Source of the DNA: Tetracladium setigerum
Lineage: Eukaryota > Ascomycota > Leotiomycetes > Helotiales
Assembly: GCA_031472005.1 (NCBI GenBank)
Contig: PZJY01000010.1
Span: 434,001 to 498,000 of the forward strand
DNA: 64,000 nt
Reading direction: 5' to 3'
Shown here in pieces: positions 1-12,600 of the stretch. The translations under genes and the position numbers were made by a program. How positions within the stretch are numbered: the first letter of the stretch is position 1; every line of letters begins with the position of its first letter. The notes under the pieces were generated by a model. That model saw nothing but the letters and a program-made list of their open reading frames with translations. It was not told where the DNA came from and ran no database searches.

Positions 1-444
1 GGTATAACCGTATATATAGGTTGAGAGAGTGTGTGACGATGAACCGACGAATCGATGACGCTCCGCTGGCTCTCCGAGGGCCACTGCCGTGGAGGCAGTA
101 CAGTTTTCTTTTTCTTTTTTCCTCTTCGTCTTCTTTTCTTCTTCGGTTTTTTTAGTTCGTCTTGTTCAAACTTCAATTCACGTTTTTTTATTTGTCTTCA
201 TTCTTTCTCGTCTTTCTTATTTTTTATAGAAGTTAATTCCAGAAACTGGGTAGGTATCTGTTTGGATAATAGAACTGAAGTATAGTACAGAGAGAGGCAA
301 CAGAGAAAAAATTACTGTGCAGCGACTAGCTAGTTACTTTGAGAAAGGTGGTATTGTGTTTATATTTGTGTTTATATTTATACTTGTATTTATATATTTA
401 TATCCCACATAATATTCTTCATCTCAGTGGCTCAGCCTCATAAA
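1..444. other. Intergenic, no gene seen; contains one copy of a degenerate dispersed repeat
   Basis: No convincing coding sequence. The stretch 105-240 is pyrimidine-rich on the plus strand. Positions about 58-99 carry a short GC-rich block that reappears in altered form near 44350-44400 (see the repeat entries). The region lies 3' of the minus-strand regulator that ends at 445, so it probably holds that gene's 3' UTR. Confidence 0.5.
57..100. repeat. Degenerate dispersed repeat, copy 1
   Basis: A GC-rich block with the core GCTGGCTCTC-GAGGG followed by GCCGTGGAGG and CAG. The same order of blocks is found at about 44350-44398 with small insertions and one substitution in the first core. The block contains an internal CCAC-TGCC-GTGG hairpin. 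It could be the remnant of a small mobile element; the family is not recognised. Confidence 0.4.
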
Positions 445-2284
445 TCAAACAAGCAAAGAACTCATCCTCAATAACCCCCCGAATTCATCAGCGCCCTCAC
501 ACCACTTCGCCAACCTCTCGACAACAGCTTCATCTCCTTCTTCTGCTTTTCGTAGATCGCCTAGTGTTAACTGCTGCTGTTCGCCACCACTACTCCCATC
601 ACCAGTTCCACTACCATCACCACCACCCTCACCATCCCCATCACCACTAGATCTCGCCCTCCCCCTGGCCCTCTCAAGCCTAAAAGCCCACGATTCATAG
701 GAATTATAATCCCATAGATCTCGTGAGCCAGGTAGAGGGGTAGCTTCTGTGCCGCCGCATCGTTTGGGAGATGGGTGACCGGTTGTGCCTTCGCGGACGA
801 GGGAGTCGATTATGAAGAGGAAGGCCATTGTGCTGTGGTTTCCATTAGTGACAGGTTCTGGTGGGTAGGTGGCTTTTAGTGGGTGAGTGGGATGGGTGGG
901 TGGGATGGGAGATGAGGGGGAAAGGAGGGAGGGGAAGGGAAGGGAAGGGAAAGAGAAGGGGGAGAGGGAAGGAAGAGTGAAGAGTAGGAGGTAAGTACCG
1001 ACGAATGCTTTCGTTGAAAGCCCATATACGCTGCGTTAGATTTGGGAGGGTGAAGAGATCACAGAGATGTAAGTAGGACTGCGATTGGAATAGATAGCGG
1101 GCGATTTCCTGTTGGTTGACGTCGTTATGTTAATTATTATCTGCCTTTTTACAACCAGTGGACTGTCTCGCGTAGATCAAAGGGATGGATGAGTCTGAGA
1201 AGGTAAGGTAGACTTACCATGATAACCACGGCTATGGAAAGTAAATCGTCCATCTGCTTGTCCTGTAGATCTTGTGTTTGTAGCAATAGGTAGATTGTTA
1301 TACTCTGGAAAGCTGCAAGTAGCTCATTATCGTTGTACTGTCGGTACTGTTCTTTTCATCAGCTCTCTTTCCATATATCCATAAACCCTTCTCGTCCCCT
1401 TCTTGTCAAATGTTCATCACATTTTCATCTCATCACATTCTCATTCTCACCTCAGCACCCAAACGTTTAACCTCCGCATAAATACACCCCCACACCATCT
1501 TTGTCGTAGCCTCCGTACGAGCTTCCCACATCCTAACCAACGAAATACAAACAGCCAAAGGAGCAGTAAGACACTCATGTACACCGTTCTTTCGAATGCA
1601 GTTCTGGGGGAGCTGATCAGAGAGCACGCATGATGGGTAGATGAATGGTGGAAGTTGGCCGCGGAGAAGGAGAGTGGGATAGGCTTTGACTTGACCTCTG
1701 ATGAAGCGGGAGGCGAGGCGGGTGTGGGTGTTTGTTGAGTTGCGGGGGTGGTGGAGGTCGTGATATGCGTTGCCGCAGAATATCATTGTGCCGTTGTTGT
1801 TGCGAGAGATGGAAACTTGTGGGGTTGGGAGGTGATCATCTCGGCTGGCGAGGAGGTGATTACTCGTACTTGGTGGCATACTTGGTTGTTCTGCAGGCGT
1901 TTCAAGAAATGTAGATGGGGCCGATACGCCAGGAACAGAGAAATCAAGACTTGTACCACTGCTCCAAGCTGGATTCGACCACTCAAAATCATCCATTCTA
2001 ACAAAACCAGTGGGTTCTAAAGATGTGGTTCCCGCGAAATTGAATGCGTACAGCTCGGCATTTTCACCATTGGGGAAGCTCTGGTATTCCGCATCGTGTC
2101 CTTGAACTTCCCCCAAAAGTGTCGACTCTTCCGCTCGAGTAACAGGCAACACCCTATTATTAGAGAATGGAGCATAAGAACATTGCAGTCCGCGATCCAA
2201 GCAGCGTGAACACACGGTAGCAAGATTACAACGGGCCTTGGCACGGCGACATGGGATGCAGGATTTCTTTCGGGAAATCGGCAT
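445..2284 (-). CDS. Zn2Cys6 fungal transcription factor
   Basis: Four exons: 2284-1451, 1337-1218, 1108-999 and 832-445, giving 483 codons plus stop with matching phases. The N-terminus has a zinc binuclear cluster at residues about 9-36, in the order CIPCRRAKARC then CSRCLDRGLQC. A Ser/Pro-rich linker follows, then a C-terminal region with RFIRGQVKAYPTLLLR (exon 1), YNDNELLAAFQSITIYLLLQ (exon 2) and WAFNESIRRTMAFLFIID across the last intron. The last exon would look like a separate small gene if intron 3 were missed. Donors are GTGAGA, GTAAGT and GTACTT; the last is weak but keeps frame. It is divergent from the Gal80-like oxidoreductase at 2814, and the two share a 529 bp promoter. Likely a nuclear pathway-specific regulator; the target is unknown, but the neighbour is the obvious candidate. 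The family assignment is firm. Confidence 0.85.
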
Positions 2285-2813
2285 TTCTTCCTATGCTTGG
2301 ACTAGGTAGATAGGTAGTTGAGCTGGTGTATACTTGTGCGTCAAAAAGAAAGGAGCTTGGCTTGGGATGGATGTTGAACTCATTCATGCCTTGTGGATGT
2401 CATCGCCGCGGAGTTTGGGTGGGTCTGCGGCTCTGCGGATGCGAGCGGGCCAATGAGGCAGGTGTCGGGTGTGAGATGTATACTACTCAACTCTTACTAC
2501 ATCCACCTCTGTTCTATTCGTTCTACGACTCTTATTCAACCATTTGACTTAATCGGCAGCCTTGTTGTCTGGATTCCAGACTAGAAATGAACCCGCAACC
2601 ATTTCAATGTGTTGCAAGTGCACCGCCGCACCGGAATTCCGCGGACTTTGTGTGGGGGATGAACTACGAACTGATGGCATGACTACTGTAGCGCCCTGGT
2701 ATCAACAGACCATAAATACCAATTCATTCTCCTTGTTTCATTCTAAAATTTCATTCTTTCATCACACACCATACACCTTCACCTAGAAATACTCTCACAA
2801 TACCACCCCAAAA
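2285..2813. other. Shared divergent promoter region
   Basis: A 529 bp gap between the start codons of the Zn2Cys6 gene (minus) and the oxidoreductase (plus). It holds a perfect CGG-N4-CCG palindrome at 2632-2641. CT/CA-rich sequence near 2730-2810 looks like the leader of the oxidoreductase. No other gene is seen. Confidence 0.6.
2632..2641. promoter_or_regulatory. Candidate Zn2Cys6 binding site CGG-N4-CCG
   Basis: The sequence CGGAATTCCG is a perfect inverted repeat of the CGG triplets that dimeric Zn2Cys6 regulators contact. It lies 173 bp before the oxidoreductase start and about 350 bp before the regulator's own start, so it could serve both genes. Binding by this particular regulator is an inference. 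Confidence 0.4.
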
Positions 2814-4145
2814 ATGCCTCCAACTCGAGTCGGTATAATCGGTCTCAAACCAATTGCCGATGGATCTCTCCTCGGCACCTGGGGAGTTCGCGGCCACCTC
2901 CGATCAATTCAAGGTCTTCCCAATCTCTACGAAGTCGTAGCAGTTGCCAACTCAACCATTGAGTCTTCACAGAAATCCATTGAAGTCCACAAGCTACCTG
3001 CAACCACCAAGGCTTATGCCAGCGCAGAGGATATAGCTGCTGATGAGAATGTTGAGCTTGTTGTTGTTAGTGTTGAGCTTAGGAAGCATTATCAGCTGGC
3101 GATGCCAGCGTTGATGAATAAGAAAGCTGTGTTTGTTGAATGGTAAGTGAGGCTTTTTCTTCGTGGTGTACGCTATCCTTTGAAGTGGAACTGTATACTA
3201 AGTTTGAGATTGTGATATAGGCCACTTGCCGCGAGTGTTGAAGAAGCAGAGGAATTGACGAGAGTTGCAAAGGAGAACGGAGTTAGGACCATCGTAGGGT
3301 TGCAGGGGCGGTAGTAAGTTTGAAGTTTCCAAGTGCAAGAGGATGAACTGAGCTGACCTCAAAACAGTGACCCGCTGGTACAAAAAGTGAAAGAAATTCT
3401 GGCCGAGGGTAAAATTGGCCAAATAACCAGCTCCACTGTGACAGCTTGCAGCAGTGCTCTCCCCGTCGAAACATGGCTGAAGGATTTGGAATTTTATCTC
3501 GATTTCCGAAGCGGAGGAAACGAGTATACAATCTTCATCGGCCACTGTACGCACATTCATTCTTCTTTCCCCTAAAATATCATTTTACTAACCCCAAGTA
3601 CACACACAGTCCTTGATAGTTTCACATACCTCCTCGGCGACTTCACCTCCGTCCACGGCCTCCTCTCATCCCAACATCCCACTGTTACCATCATAGACCC
3701 CACCACAGGACAAGTCATCAATCCAACCTACCCAAAAACAGCTCCAGATCACGTCTTTATCACCGGCAATCTAGAATCATCCGCTGTGGCATCCCTCGCA
3801 TTCCGCAAAGCCAAGTCAGCAGCTGACAATGTCGGTTTCCGCTGGTACATCACGGGTACTGAAGGCGAGATTGTAATTACCACCGAAGAAGGCAATTGGC
3901 AAGGTGGTGGCATTCGAGAGAAGAGGAAGATTTCAATCAAGTTGGGGAGGGGTGAAAGTGTAGATGTTGAGTTTGGTAATGATGATGCTTCGCTGGCGGG
4001 GAAGGTGGCGTTTCCGGCTACTAACACTGCGAGGCAGTATGAGGGATTTGCGACTGATGGTGGGGAGGTAGCGACGTTTGAGGATGGGTTGAGGAATCAT
4101 CGCTTGCTGCAGAGAGTTGCGAAGTCTGCTGGATGGGAAATGTGA
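2814..4145 (+). CDS. Gal80-like Gfo/Idh/MocA family NAD(P)-dependent oxidoreductase
   Basis: Exons 2814-3142, 3221-3313, 3368-3546 and 3610-4145 give 378 aa with canonical GTAAGT/GTACGC donors. The N-terminal Rossmann fold starts with VGIIGLKPIADG (residues about 5-16), a variant of the usual GxGxxG. The segment ending in VFVEWPLAASVEEAEEL matches the family's cofactor-site EKP/EWP motif, and LQGRYDP follows. The C-terminal half is the alpha/beta substrate or dimerisation domain. Fungal members include the galactose regulator Gal80, and catalytic members act on sugars or related compounds, so either an enzyme or a regulatory role is possible. It is divergent from a Zn2Cys6 gene, which suggests joint control. 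All four exons stay in frame without correction. Confidence 0.85.
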
Positions 4146-4739
4146 CCGCCTAATATAAACTTAGCGTTCGGGGATTTTAAACAGATCCACCACAATACTC
4201 TTGTTGAAGTATGATAAATGCATGGAAGAAGCACTCAAGATTGTTCCTAGCCACGTGCCTATCACCAATAATTATTAGCAATCTTTACTTCGTATTGGCT
4301 TGGGTATGTGAGGATGGAAGGTCAAGTGAGTAGATAAAATGGGGACGAGAGGCAAGAATTAATTTGGAAATGATGTAGAAGAAGGGAGAGATGAGATAAT
4401 AAAACATTTATGTGGGTAAATTGGAATGTCTCTATTAGATGTGTTATGGATAAGTGTTGTTGACCTTGTCTGGATGTCGACCAATTTGGAAACGTTCACA
4501 TCATTTGGGACAAATTAATTCATGATTTGTTCATTACAGTCACAACTTAATAACAATATTAATTATCAAGTCGCAATTAGTATGTGTCTCTGATTCAGTA
4601 AAGGGTTGGACTGTATTGTGATAAATTCAAGCGTAGGATTATATCTTGAGCTGACAACCTCCCTCCGTCAACAAATTATCTTTCTTATCCACTTATAGCA
4701 CAATCTAGCAAAAACAGATATCACCACAACTTTATCAAA
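4146..4739. other. Intergenic, no gene seen
   Basis: AT-rich spacer between two plus-strand genes. It holds the 3' end of the oxidoreductase transcript and the promoter of the small secreted protein. No RNA gene or clear repeat was seen. Confidence 0.5.
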
Positions 4740-5309
4740 ATGTCAAACATCCTCTCAACAATTATCATGTTAGTACTAGCACTGATACTGGTCACTCAAG
4801 CTTCACCCATCGATCCTCCTCCCTCCCTCCTCAACTCCATCCCATCCCCAAGTTTCCTACCCTCCACCCCAAATCAAAACCAAAATCAAACCCTTAATCC
4901 CCGCCAATACTCCGATACCGTCTACGCGATCTGGCTCGCCGCCCTCCGCCCCCTCACACCCCAAAACCCACCTTACTGCAAACCGTCTCCCACCACCCCC
5001 CTTAAAATGCACCTTCGCCACACGGTCCTACCCCAACAAACCACCAGCGAATGGTTCATTTACGACAACAACTGCAAGCTTCTCGGGCACTGGAAGGATA
5101 ACTTGATAGCCTCTAAAGTTATGGGCATGTATTCACAACTGCCATGTGTGGTTGTGTCAAGATAGGAGGGCCCAGATCGACCGCCGACGATGAGATATGC
5201 GGCGGGGAATTTTGACAGGTCAGCTTGTATTAATGGTGGAGAGAGTTCACTAAAGCCGGGGTTTAGATTGGTTTGTATGATTGAGTTTGTTTGCGAGAAA
5301 AAGAAGTAG
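4740..5309 (+). pseudogene. Small secreted protein with an in-frame stop
   Basis: The first 141 codons begin with a clear signal peptide (LSTIIMLVLALILVTQASP, residues about 5-23), then a Pro/Asn-rich stretch and a small domain with YCKPSPTTPLKMH and EWFIYDNNCKLLGHW. A TAG at 5163-5165 ends the frame. The same frame then continues for 47 more codons to a TAG at 5307-5309, through GPDRPPTMRYAAGNFDRSAC and further Cys-containing sequence. This looks like the natural C-terminus of a cysteine-containing extracellular protein. No intron of realistic size would remove the stop. It may be a nonsense allele, a sequence error, or a truncated but functional protein. Function unknown; secretion is inferred from the signal peptide. 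Confidence 0.6.
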
Positions 5310-5517
5310 TAGTGGTGGTGCGATAAGGAGAAATTGGAAAGAAGTGTGAGATTCTAGGTCTGTCAGTTTGGAGATTCAAGTTATGAGAGATGTTATGGTG
5401 GAAAGTCGGAGGGAAACCTAAATCATCTGAGGATTGTAGCATATTATTCGTTGATATTGAGTGCTGTAGGTCAAACTTATATACCTTGCCTAAATCAACA
5501 TTCGATTCTCTATAGTC

Positions 5518-6606
5518 CTATGTGTCGGCAACACCCTCAACCTCCGCAAAATTCGGCATCCCCAATTCTGCTAGATATCTAGACATTCCCAACTCAGTCC
5601 ATCCCTCCCTCTCCTTCCCATCACGCAGCCAGACCATCCCCATCATTCCCGCGCTATTAGTCCCAATGCCATTTCTTCCCTTCGAATTGCGCGGTATCAG
5701 GATCAACCACTCTCTCACAATCACAACGTTGTAAGCTTGACTTTTTGAATGCCTCTTTAGGCTTTCTTTGGTTCGAAGTAAAGCTCTGTGGTATTGAGAA
5801 AGTACGTCTGCGGCTGTTGCGTTTGCGGGGAGGCGGATTGCCCATTGCGTAAAGGGAATGTTGGGAAGACAGGTTGGTTTGTCTGCGTGAGACCGTCTAA
5901 GCTTGTGTTTCTAGAAGTATACCAGCGAATAGAAAGACTCACCAAGAGAAAGCTCTTCGATTCTCTCATCAGGAAACATCCTAAACTCATCATCTTTCGG
6001 TCTTGGTAGAATCTGCATATGTTTATGCCCTTGCGATGCACCAGCTTCAACCCCACAATTATACAAAACCATCCACTTCTCACCCTCTCTACCACCATTT
6101 ATCTCTCTACTATCTTCCCCAAAACTCTGTACACTCCCCTCTAAAGAGTTCAAAACACCCCAAGCAGCCTCCACATCATTCTCATCTAAATCTGTAGTCT
6201 GTGGTGCAAACTCCTTTGGGTGAAGGATCAGCGATGGTCTGAAGATGCAGAATTTATTGTGTTGCAGAAGATGGAGAGGTCCGACTGAGGTGATTACAAA
6301 CTCGGGCTCAGGGTTAGAGAAAGGGCCACCGGCTTTGTGACGGGTTGGGTCTGTGGGGGAAGGATGGGTTTAGTGAGGAAGCTGGAAGCGGTACGGAATT
6401 GGAACTGGGTTTTGTGTTATTTAGCTGGAAGGAGCTGGGGAGTGGATAGAGATGGATGACACCGAGCAGATAGCATACTTTGAAGTCATTGTCTGTGATA
6501 TATTCTGGGTCAGAGGGTTCGTAGAAGAGTAGACCGGAAGATTTCAATTGGTCGAATTGCTTTAAGATGACTTGGCCCAAGTCTGGGGTAGTACTATGGG
6601 TGCCAT
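5518..6606 (-). CDS. Ap4A phosphorylase / ATP adenylyltransferase-like protein, frame broken twice
   Basis: Exons 6606-6479, 6404-5943 and 5882-5518. The hallmark is GASQGHKHMQILPRP, the nucleotide-binding HxHxQ motif of the GalT/Apa branch of the HIT superfamily. Upstream are LLFYEPSDPEY and, after a 74 nt intron, FQFRTASSFLTKP; then GPFSNPEPEF and HLLQHNKFCIF, all matching the Apa1/Apa2 order. The C-terminus holds NIPFTQWAIRLP and VVIVREWLILIPR. The frame slips by -1 at a C4 run (6585-6588) just after the MAPIVLP start, and at an A3 run (6334-6336). One extra base at each gives 318 aa with correct intron phases. The enzyme breaks down diadenosine tetraphosphate to ADP plus ATP. Family firm; exact start likely. 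Confidence 0.75.
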
Positions 6607-9600
6607 TTCCTCTTCTATCCAAAAGAGTCACTGTGGAGAGAGTTTGAGCAAAGGGTATAGGCGTTGTGAATATTCGTGAATGTGAAGTAACACTGTGAGG
6701 GCTTTTGGACACATCAGCGCAATTCGTAATCGTAATCCTTGATCGAACATCCCACTCTTGCTGGTGGTTAAAATATGATTGCAATCTTATATTGTGACTA
6801 GTTCTTTTCACTGTGTTCTTTTTTCACCATCCAAAAGGGCTGGTGAGAAGTTTGTAAATTGATTATGAGGTGAAGCGCGGAGGAAGACATAAATTATATA
6901 TAGGCAAAACCAGAAATTAAAACTATCTAATTCCGTATGTGAAGTACAAACACCGATATCAAGATTTGCCCAGTAACCTCTGATACTCATGTCAACACGG
7001 AAAAAAGGGGGTTACCCAAGGCTTTGAGAGCTGCTTGATGGCAAAGCCTAGTAATGTACAAGATAGATTAACTATCCAGTGATACTTCCGTGATGTCTAG
7101 CAAATCGGCTCATGGACTATGGAATCCACACCTCACACCTTCCTTTCAACTCGAAAGATGTCTTATTTTCTTCAGAACTCTTCAACTTTACTGTATTGAT
7201 GTATAGTACTATACTAGGTGATTTCCCTCCACGGTCCATTGATTTGCAGATCTTGTTTTAAGGTTCTGTTTGAATGTGGCCCAGAAAAAACTATTTATTA
7301 TCTTCATGTGCTTGTAGTAAAACTTCGTAGAATTGACACTGAAATAACAAAGTTCAATAGATCTTTGTATTGAAATAATGTGACCAACCCGTCCTCTTTC
7401 CGAAGTCGAGTGTGGCAAATTCCTAACCCAAGTACAAAACTGCAAAATTCAAGTTTCAAATTCTAATTATCCATTCAAGACTGACCATTCCAATTGATAT
7501 CAATAACATAATTTTGTATACAGATAAAATTTATACAGACACTTGAAAATCCTCACATAGTTCTTTTATTGGTATTTTGTTGGTATTCCTTTGAAGTGAA
7601 GTTATGTTAGAGCTTGCCACCCCGTGGAACTTAAGCAACCGCCACTTCCTTCTCGCGCTCTTAAGAGACTGACGCAACGTGGAATAATAAATACAATGTA
7701 CATGTGGCACTGTTTATGTCATATGATGTTCCAGAGCGGTTGATCGTTTTCATTGAATGCGAAAGCTCGCCCCCGCGCCACTTCATCCTCTTCTCCTCCC
7801 TTGCCTTTCATGACTTGCAAATTCGTGGCCTGCCAATTTCTCTCCTTTTCAACACTATGATCATTGAAATATTTGTCATTGATAGACGTTAATATGGAGA
7901 TTGTGAAGGAAAAAAAAGATAGTCTCGAGCATAGAATCAACAGAATCAGAGCCTAACAAGCAGACAACACTCGTTCGCCTCCACTTAGTGTGCATGTACG
8001 GACGGCAGCACCCCAGAACTACTGCGGTGGACTGAATCACTGATTCAGCTCGACAATTTTTTGGCGCATGAAACCACTGAGAAACGGCCCGGTTGGATTT
8101 TTTTTCTCTGGTGCGAATGCGATCGAGAAGAAGTGGAACCAAGCTCATGCTTCGGATATGGCTCGCGATCTTACGCGTAGGCACAACACAGTATTGTCCA
8201 ACCCCAAGAGCTTAGACGTATTGTTTGTAAGAGAGCAGAGGCGACGTGCTTCAGAATTAGATTTTGAGTTCAACGATGACGGAGACGTGTCGAAATCATT
8301 GGGGTATGGAGAAAGCTCAGCATGAGAAAAGGGTGTCCGTTTGATGATGTCAGGGAGGAGAGAAGATGTACGAGTCAGATCCTTGGAACTCCAGTTAAAA
8401 AGTGCCGGCCGTAGTGTGACTCTAGAAGATTGATAGAAGCAACGTAGAAGAAGGGAAGAAGGGAAGAATCGCATACATCGAGCCAGTGGCGATGACAATG
8501 CAACAACCTCTCGATCTGGAGATTCTTGGCAGGCACAAACAGATTCGAGCAACAAAGAAGATGAGATGGAATGAGATTGAGAAACACGTGCAAAACAGAA
8601 GGCCCCAAGCACGTTTTCTCGGGGTCTCCGATGGTGGGGAAGTTGAGAATTTGGAGTCAAAATCCCTCGGTGCGATAACAAATTCATCACCCTTCGGCTC
8701 CTTTGTCCACTTTCCCCCTCTATTCTGTCCTCGACTTTGAGGCTGTTCGTCAACTTGACACTTTGCAACATCAAACACTTTATGAAGATATTCATAAGTG
8801 ACAGAATTTTCTCTGCAAAGCTCTGCAAAGAGACAAATCTGGACTCACCGTCTTTCTTATTAGCGCAAAGAAAATGTATGGAGAAGATACAAGAGGGGCC
8901 AAGGTACCTCTGTACTGTAACTCGGCCCGACCTCCGCAACGAAACAATGGAGGTCCGGAAATTTAGCGACTGTCAGCCTGGGGGAGACTGGGAAAAATCC
9001 CGTCGGGTGAGATCGGAATCACGGCATTATTGAGACTTGAGGGAGACGACTGAGACACGTGTTTTGGACCTGGGTTGTGCACATGTGCAACAGTCCAAGT
9101 CATCCAAATAGAAACAACACTCGGCAGTTGCGACTATGCCCCTTTATGAGCCGGATTGTTGCTTTGTTTTGATCGGCTATTCTGACCTGTGGATGTTTAA
9201 AGCGTTCCTCTCTCTGCCAGCCTTTTTTCCCGAACTTGAAATTATATTTCTTTTGATTCCTAGCAGAGCACCTTTTTGGTTGTACTCTTGTACTCTACCA
9301 TTACACCCGCGCACTTCTTCCCGCAGCCGCTGCCAACCGCTATCTCTCATTTTCAGGGTCTTGAAACCACCCCCACGCACCATCTCGCCCAGCTTCCAAG
9401 CAAAATGCACAGCAGGGAGCTCACACAGTGTCAGAATCACATCATTCATCCCATCTTTCAAGCGAAGGGCGGGTTGGTTCGTCTATTGGTTTTGTGAATT
9501 TTTGATACAGCGACGCTAGCAAGTTATCAGCACTTGAGTTTCCTATTTGACCTTGTCTACCGGTATCTTTCACCTTGTCCTCCTTTGAGACTTGGAAATG

Positions 9601-12600
9601 CAAGTTGTATTCCACATTCGTAGTCCTTACCCGGTCGACGACTTCTCCATACCGCACCAAGACAAGATCGCCCCCTCAGATTGTGGGGAAGTCAGATAGA
9701 AAAAAGCAAAAGCGGAACGGAAATCTGCCTCCGGAAAACCGTCTTGGGCATTTTCGCAAAGACAAATGACCTCTTTTGCGCCTCTGTTGGTTCTGGATAA
9801 TTAGTGTTTGTCAAAATGACCAAAAACATTCATTTGTGTTCTTCCTGACTATTCTTCCGGCACGGATAAACATATCTCGAAGATATCATGCAAGGGGGTG
9901 GATGAGAGGGCAAGTAGCTAGGCTGCTGTTGTATGTAGAAAGTGATATCTGGATCTCAATGCCCATGTCAAACTTCTCCACATTCAATCGAAATGCGGAG
10001 ACAAAGCGAGGAGGAGGCCCGGTAGCGAGTTGCTCGGCTTGACTCCGATCACTGGAATTCCCACGAGTGACATTGTCAAGCATGAGGACACAAATGCCCT
10101 TCTAAGAATCTGAGATCCATTATTTGCCTCCGTTGATGAAAGTAGAAGGTAGCAAGCCGCTCGCGATAATGCACTCCGTCTCGTCTGTCTAACGACAGTC
10201 TTCACGAGCAAGTAGAGTCTATAACGAAGAGCACGCTACCGATCCAGACCCTCGGTGTCAGAAGTGAAGGACGACTACCTCGCCAGTCGGATATCCGTAT
10301 TCTTCCATAGTTTCTCAAATGTACTGATCCCCTTCGCATACACACCTTGTCCTAGAAACTTTCGAATTTAATTAATTTAATAAAGTCAAGCCGCATTTAT
10401 TCATTTTCTAATTATTGACAGCAGAGTTAAGCGAACACAGGACAAACTTCAGCACATGAGCAAGTTTCCCCCACTGACTCTACATTTGCACTCACTTGAC
10501 CTAAATCACCAGATTTACAGGAAGCCACCAACCGTAAAAGCGAGTAGAAAAGGTGACAGAAAAGCCGTGGCTGAGACGGGCCGGAATAATGCAACTCTAG
10601 CAACCCCGCAACAGCCCCAACATCTAATTTCCCCAGAATCAAATCCTATCAAAGCGTTTGGGCAACTTGGCATCCCGGAAAAAGATATGTCCTCTTTTGA
10701 GAAAAGGAACGAAAAAAATACGAGAGATGCGGCCCCCCCACGTCCAGCTTCGGTAGTAATTGGGTGGTGGTGGTGGTCTTGCATTCATTTTTATTTTTAT
10801 TATTTTATTTTTGCTTGGCTGCCTGGTTGAGTGCTGCTGATCCAACCTGTTGGGTCTCGTAACACCTGAGCTGCAGAAGTGGAATATTTGGAAAGGTAAG
10901 GTAGACTTATAACAATCTATCCTATTCCTCAGACAAACGAGATACCTGTACGGGCGCTACAGCGTATAAGCGCTAGTGGACTTTGATACCAATGAATCAA
11001 TGAGTGAAATTCACTTCGTCCACACCGCGACTGGATTGTTACAGTACGTACTACTGTACTGTAGTCTGTACCCTTTCAATTTCAAACGCTGATATCAAAT
11101 CTTGGCGACCCCAGGTTTTATTGTCGTCGACCAGTGACAACGACAAGATGGGGAAGTCGCAACTCACAAAGTCTACTTCAATTTGACAACACCAAGTACT
11201 CCTACCTGTTTCTACCTATCAACTAACTAACTGCAACCATTTATCTCGGACTACCGTTATTTCTCTTATCGTCCTTCACCACTCTGGCACTCCCTCCTTC
11301 CGTGTCTGCTTCGGTCTTCACGAGCTTACTAACCTCTACACTAGCACGTCCAAGTCGTCATCTCTTCGCCTCACCTGAACCACTACCACTGCTCACTCAG
11401 TGGTGCTCCAGACCTCGTCCCGTCCTCCCCGTCAGCGACTCCAAACGAAACTCAGGGGAACAATGCTGTAATCTCAGCTCTCCTATCAAAAGATACCTAG
11501 GGACATCGTGCGCAGTGCGTGGGCTCGGTCCTACTTTTTCTCTCACCAAAATATCGATAGTTCGGGGACCGAGGTAGAACCGCAATTCCAAAGAAAGACC
11601 GCCTTTCGCGCTCCTTGCTCCTCCATCATCTCCCCATACAAAAGCAAACTCAAAATTTGGCCCTAGGCGATAAGCGAGGAGCGTTGGAAGGCGGAGGGAG
11701 AGTTTTTGCCTTCAATCTTGAGGGGCCACGATTCATGTCCTTGTGGATTTGACTTTTATTTCCTACAATTGTGCTTGGGGCCGCCAGAGGCCGATGGTGA
11801 TGTTTTGTTATCTGAGTTTTGATTTTGTTGCTTGTGGGGTTGATATACTTGGGCTACGGTTTCGAGACTTACTTCGCCAACACCGAAATTGTGTGATAAG
11901 GGAGGATGCGCATCGAGGCTTGCTCCGGGAATTCCTTTCTCCGCAGAAAACCTTTGAACCTTTCAAGTGGAGCTTCGTCATCTCCTCACAGGTTCACTCA
12001 AAGATGCCAAAAACTCCTACCCTATCAATCGTCAACACTCGGGATTCAACATACAAATTCACAATCCCATCACAACATGGGTACTTTCCCTTGGCCGCCC
12101 CTTTCTCCCCTTCTTCTATACTCCGATTCTCCGCGATACAGTCCTGTACACATCCATGATCATCCAATGCGAATTCACCCCCGTGTTCCCGAATTTAGCC
12201 ATCCATTCATCCTTCGCCATCTCCACTCCTCTCCCTCATTCAGCCCCAGCAGCCAGCCGCAAATTTAGCCGGCCGAGAACAACCGAGGGAGCAAAAAAAA
12301 AAAGGAGTGGAGCATGTGGAGGTGATTTGAGATTTGAATGAGGTGCTTGCTGGCTTGTCAAAGCACAAAAAAAGTTGTGTGGAGATCAGTGGAGTCGAGG
12401 CGTTCTGGAAACCTTCCTTTTATGGACCACATTACATTCAAGATGGCCAAGGGCGAATGATTGTGCCACCTGGTCAAAGGCCGTGCTGGTATCTCTTGGC
12501 TGGGGACGGCGGAGCGGGGTGGAAATTGTCGAGAATCGTGATGTTGTTTCTTTTCGCCATTTGTTTTTTTCTTTTTCCAATATTGCATTCATTCTCCTAA

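Noticed and set aside
6808..6990. Upstream exon of the Apa-like gene
   Set aside because: The MAPIVLP start at 6606 fits the family's N-terminus once one base is added; the upstream frame has no matching sequence.
8145..8939. 264-codon open frame on the minus strand
   Set aside because: Composition is Ser/Arg/Leu-rich without domain-like blocks, no splice structure, no good start context; shorter overlapping frames of similar quality exist in the same place.
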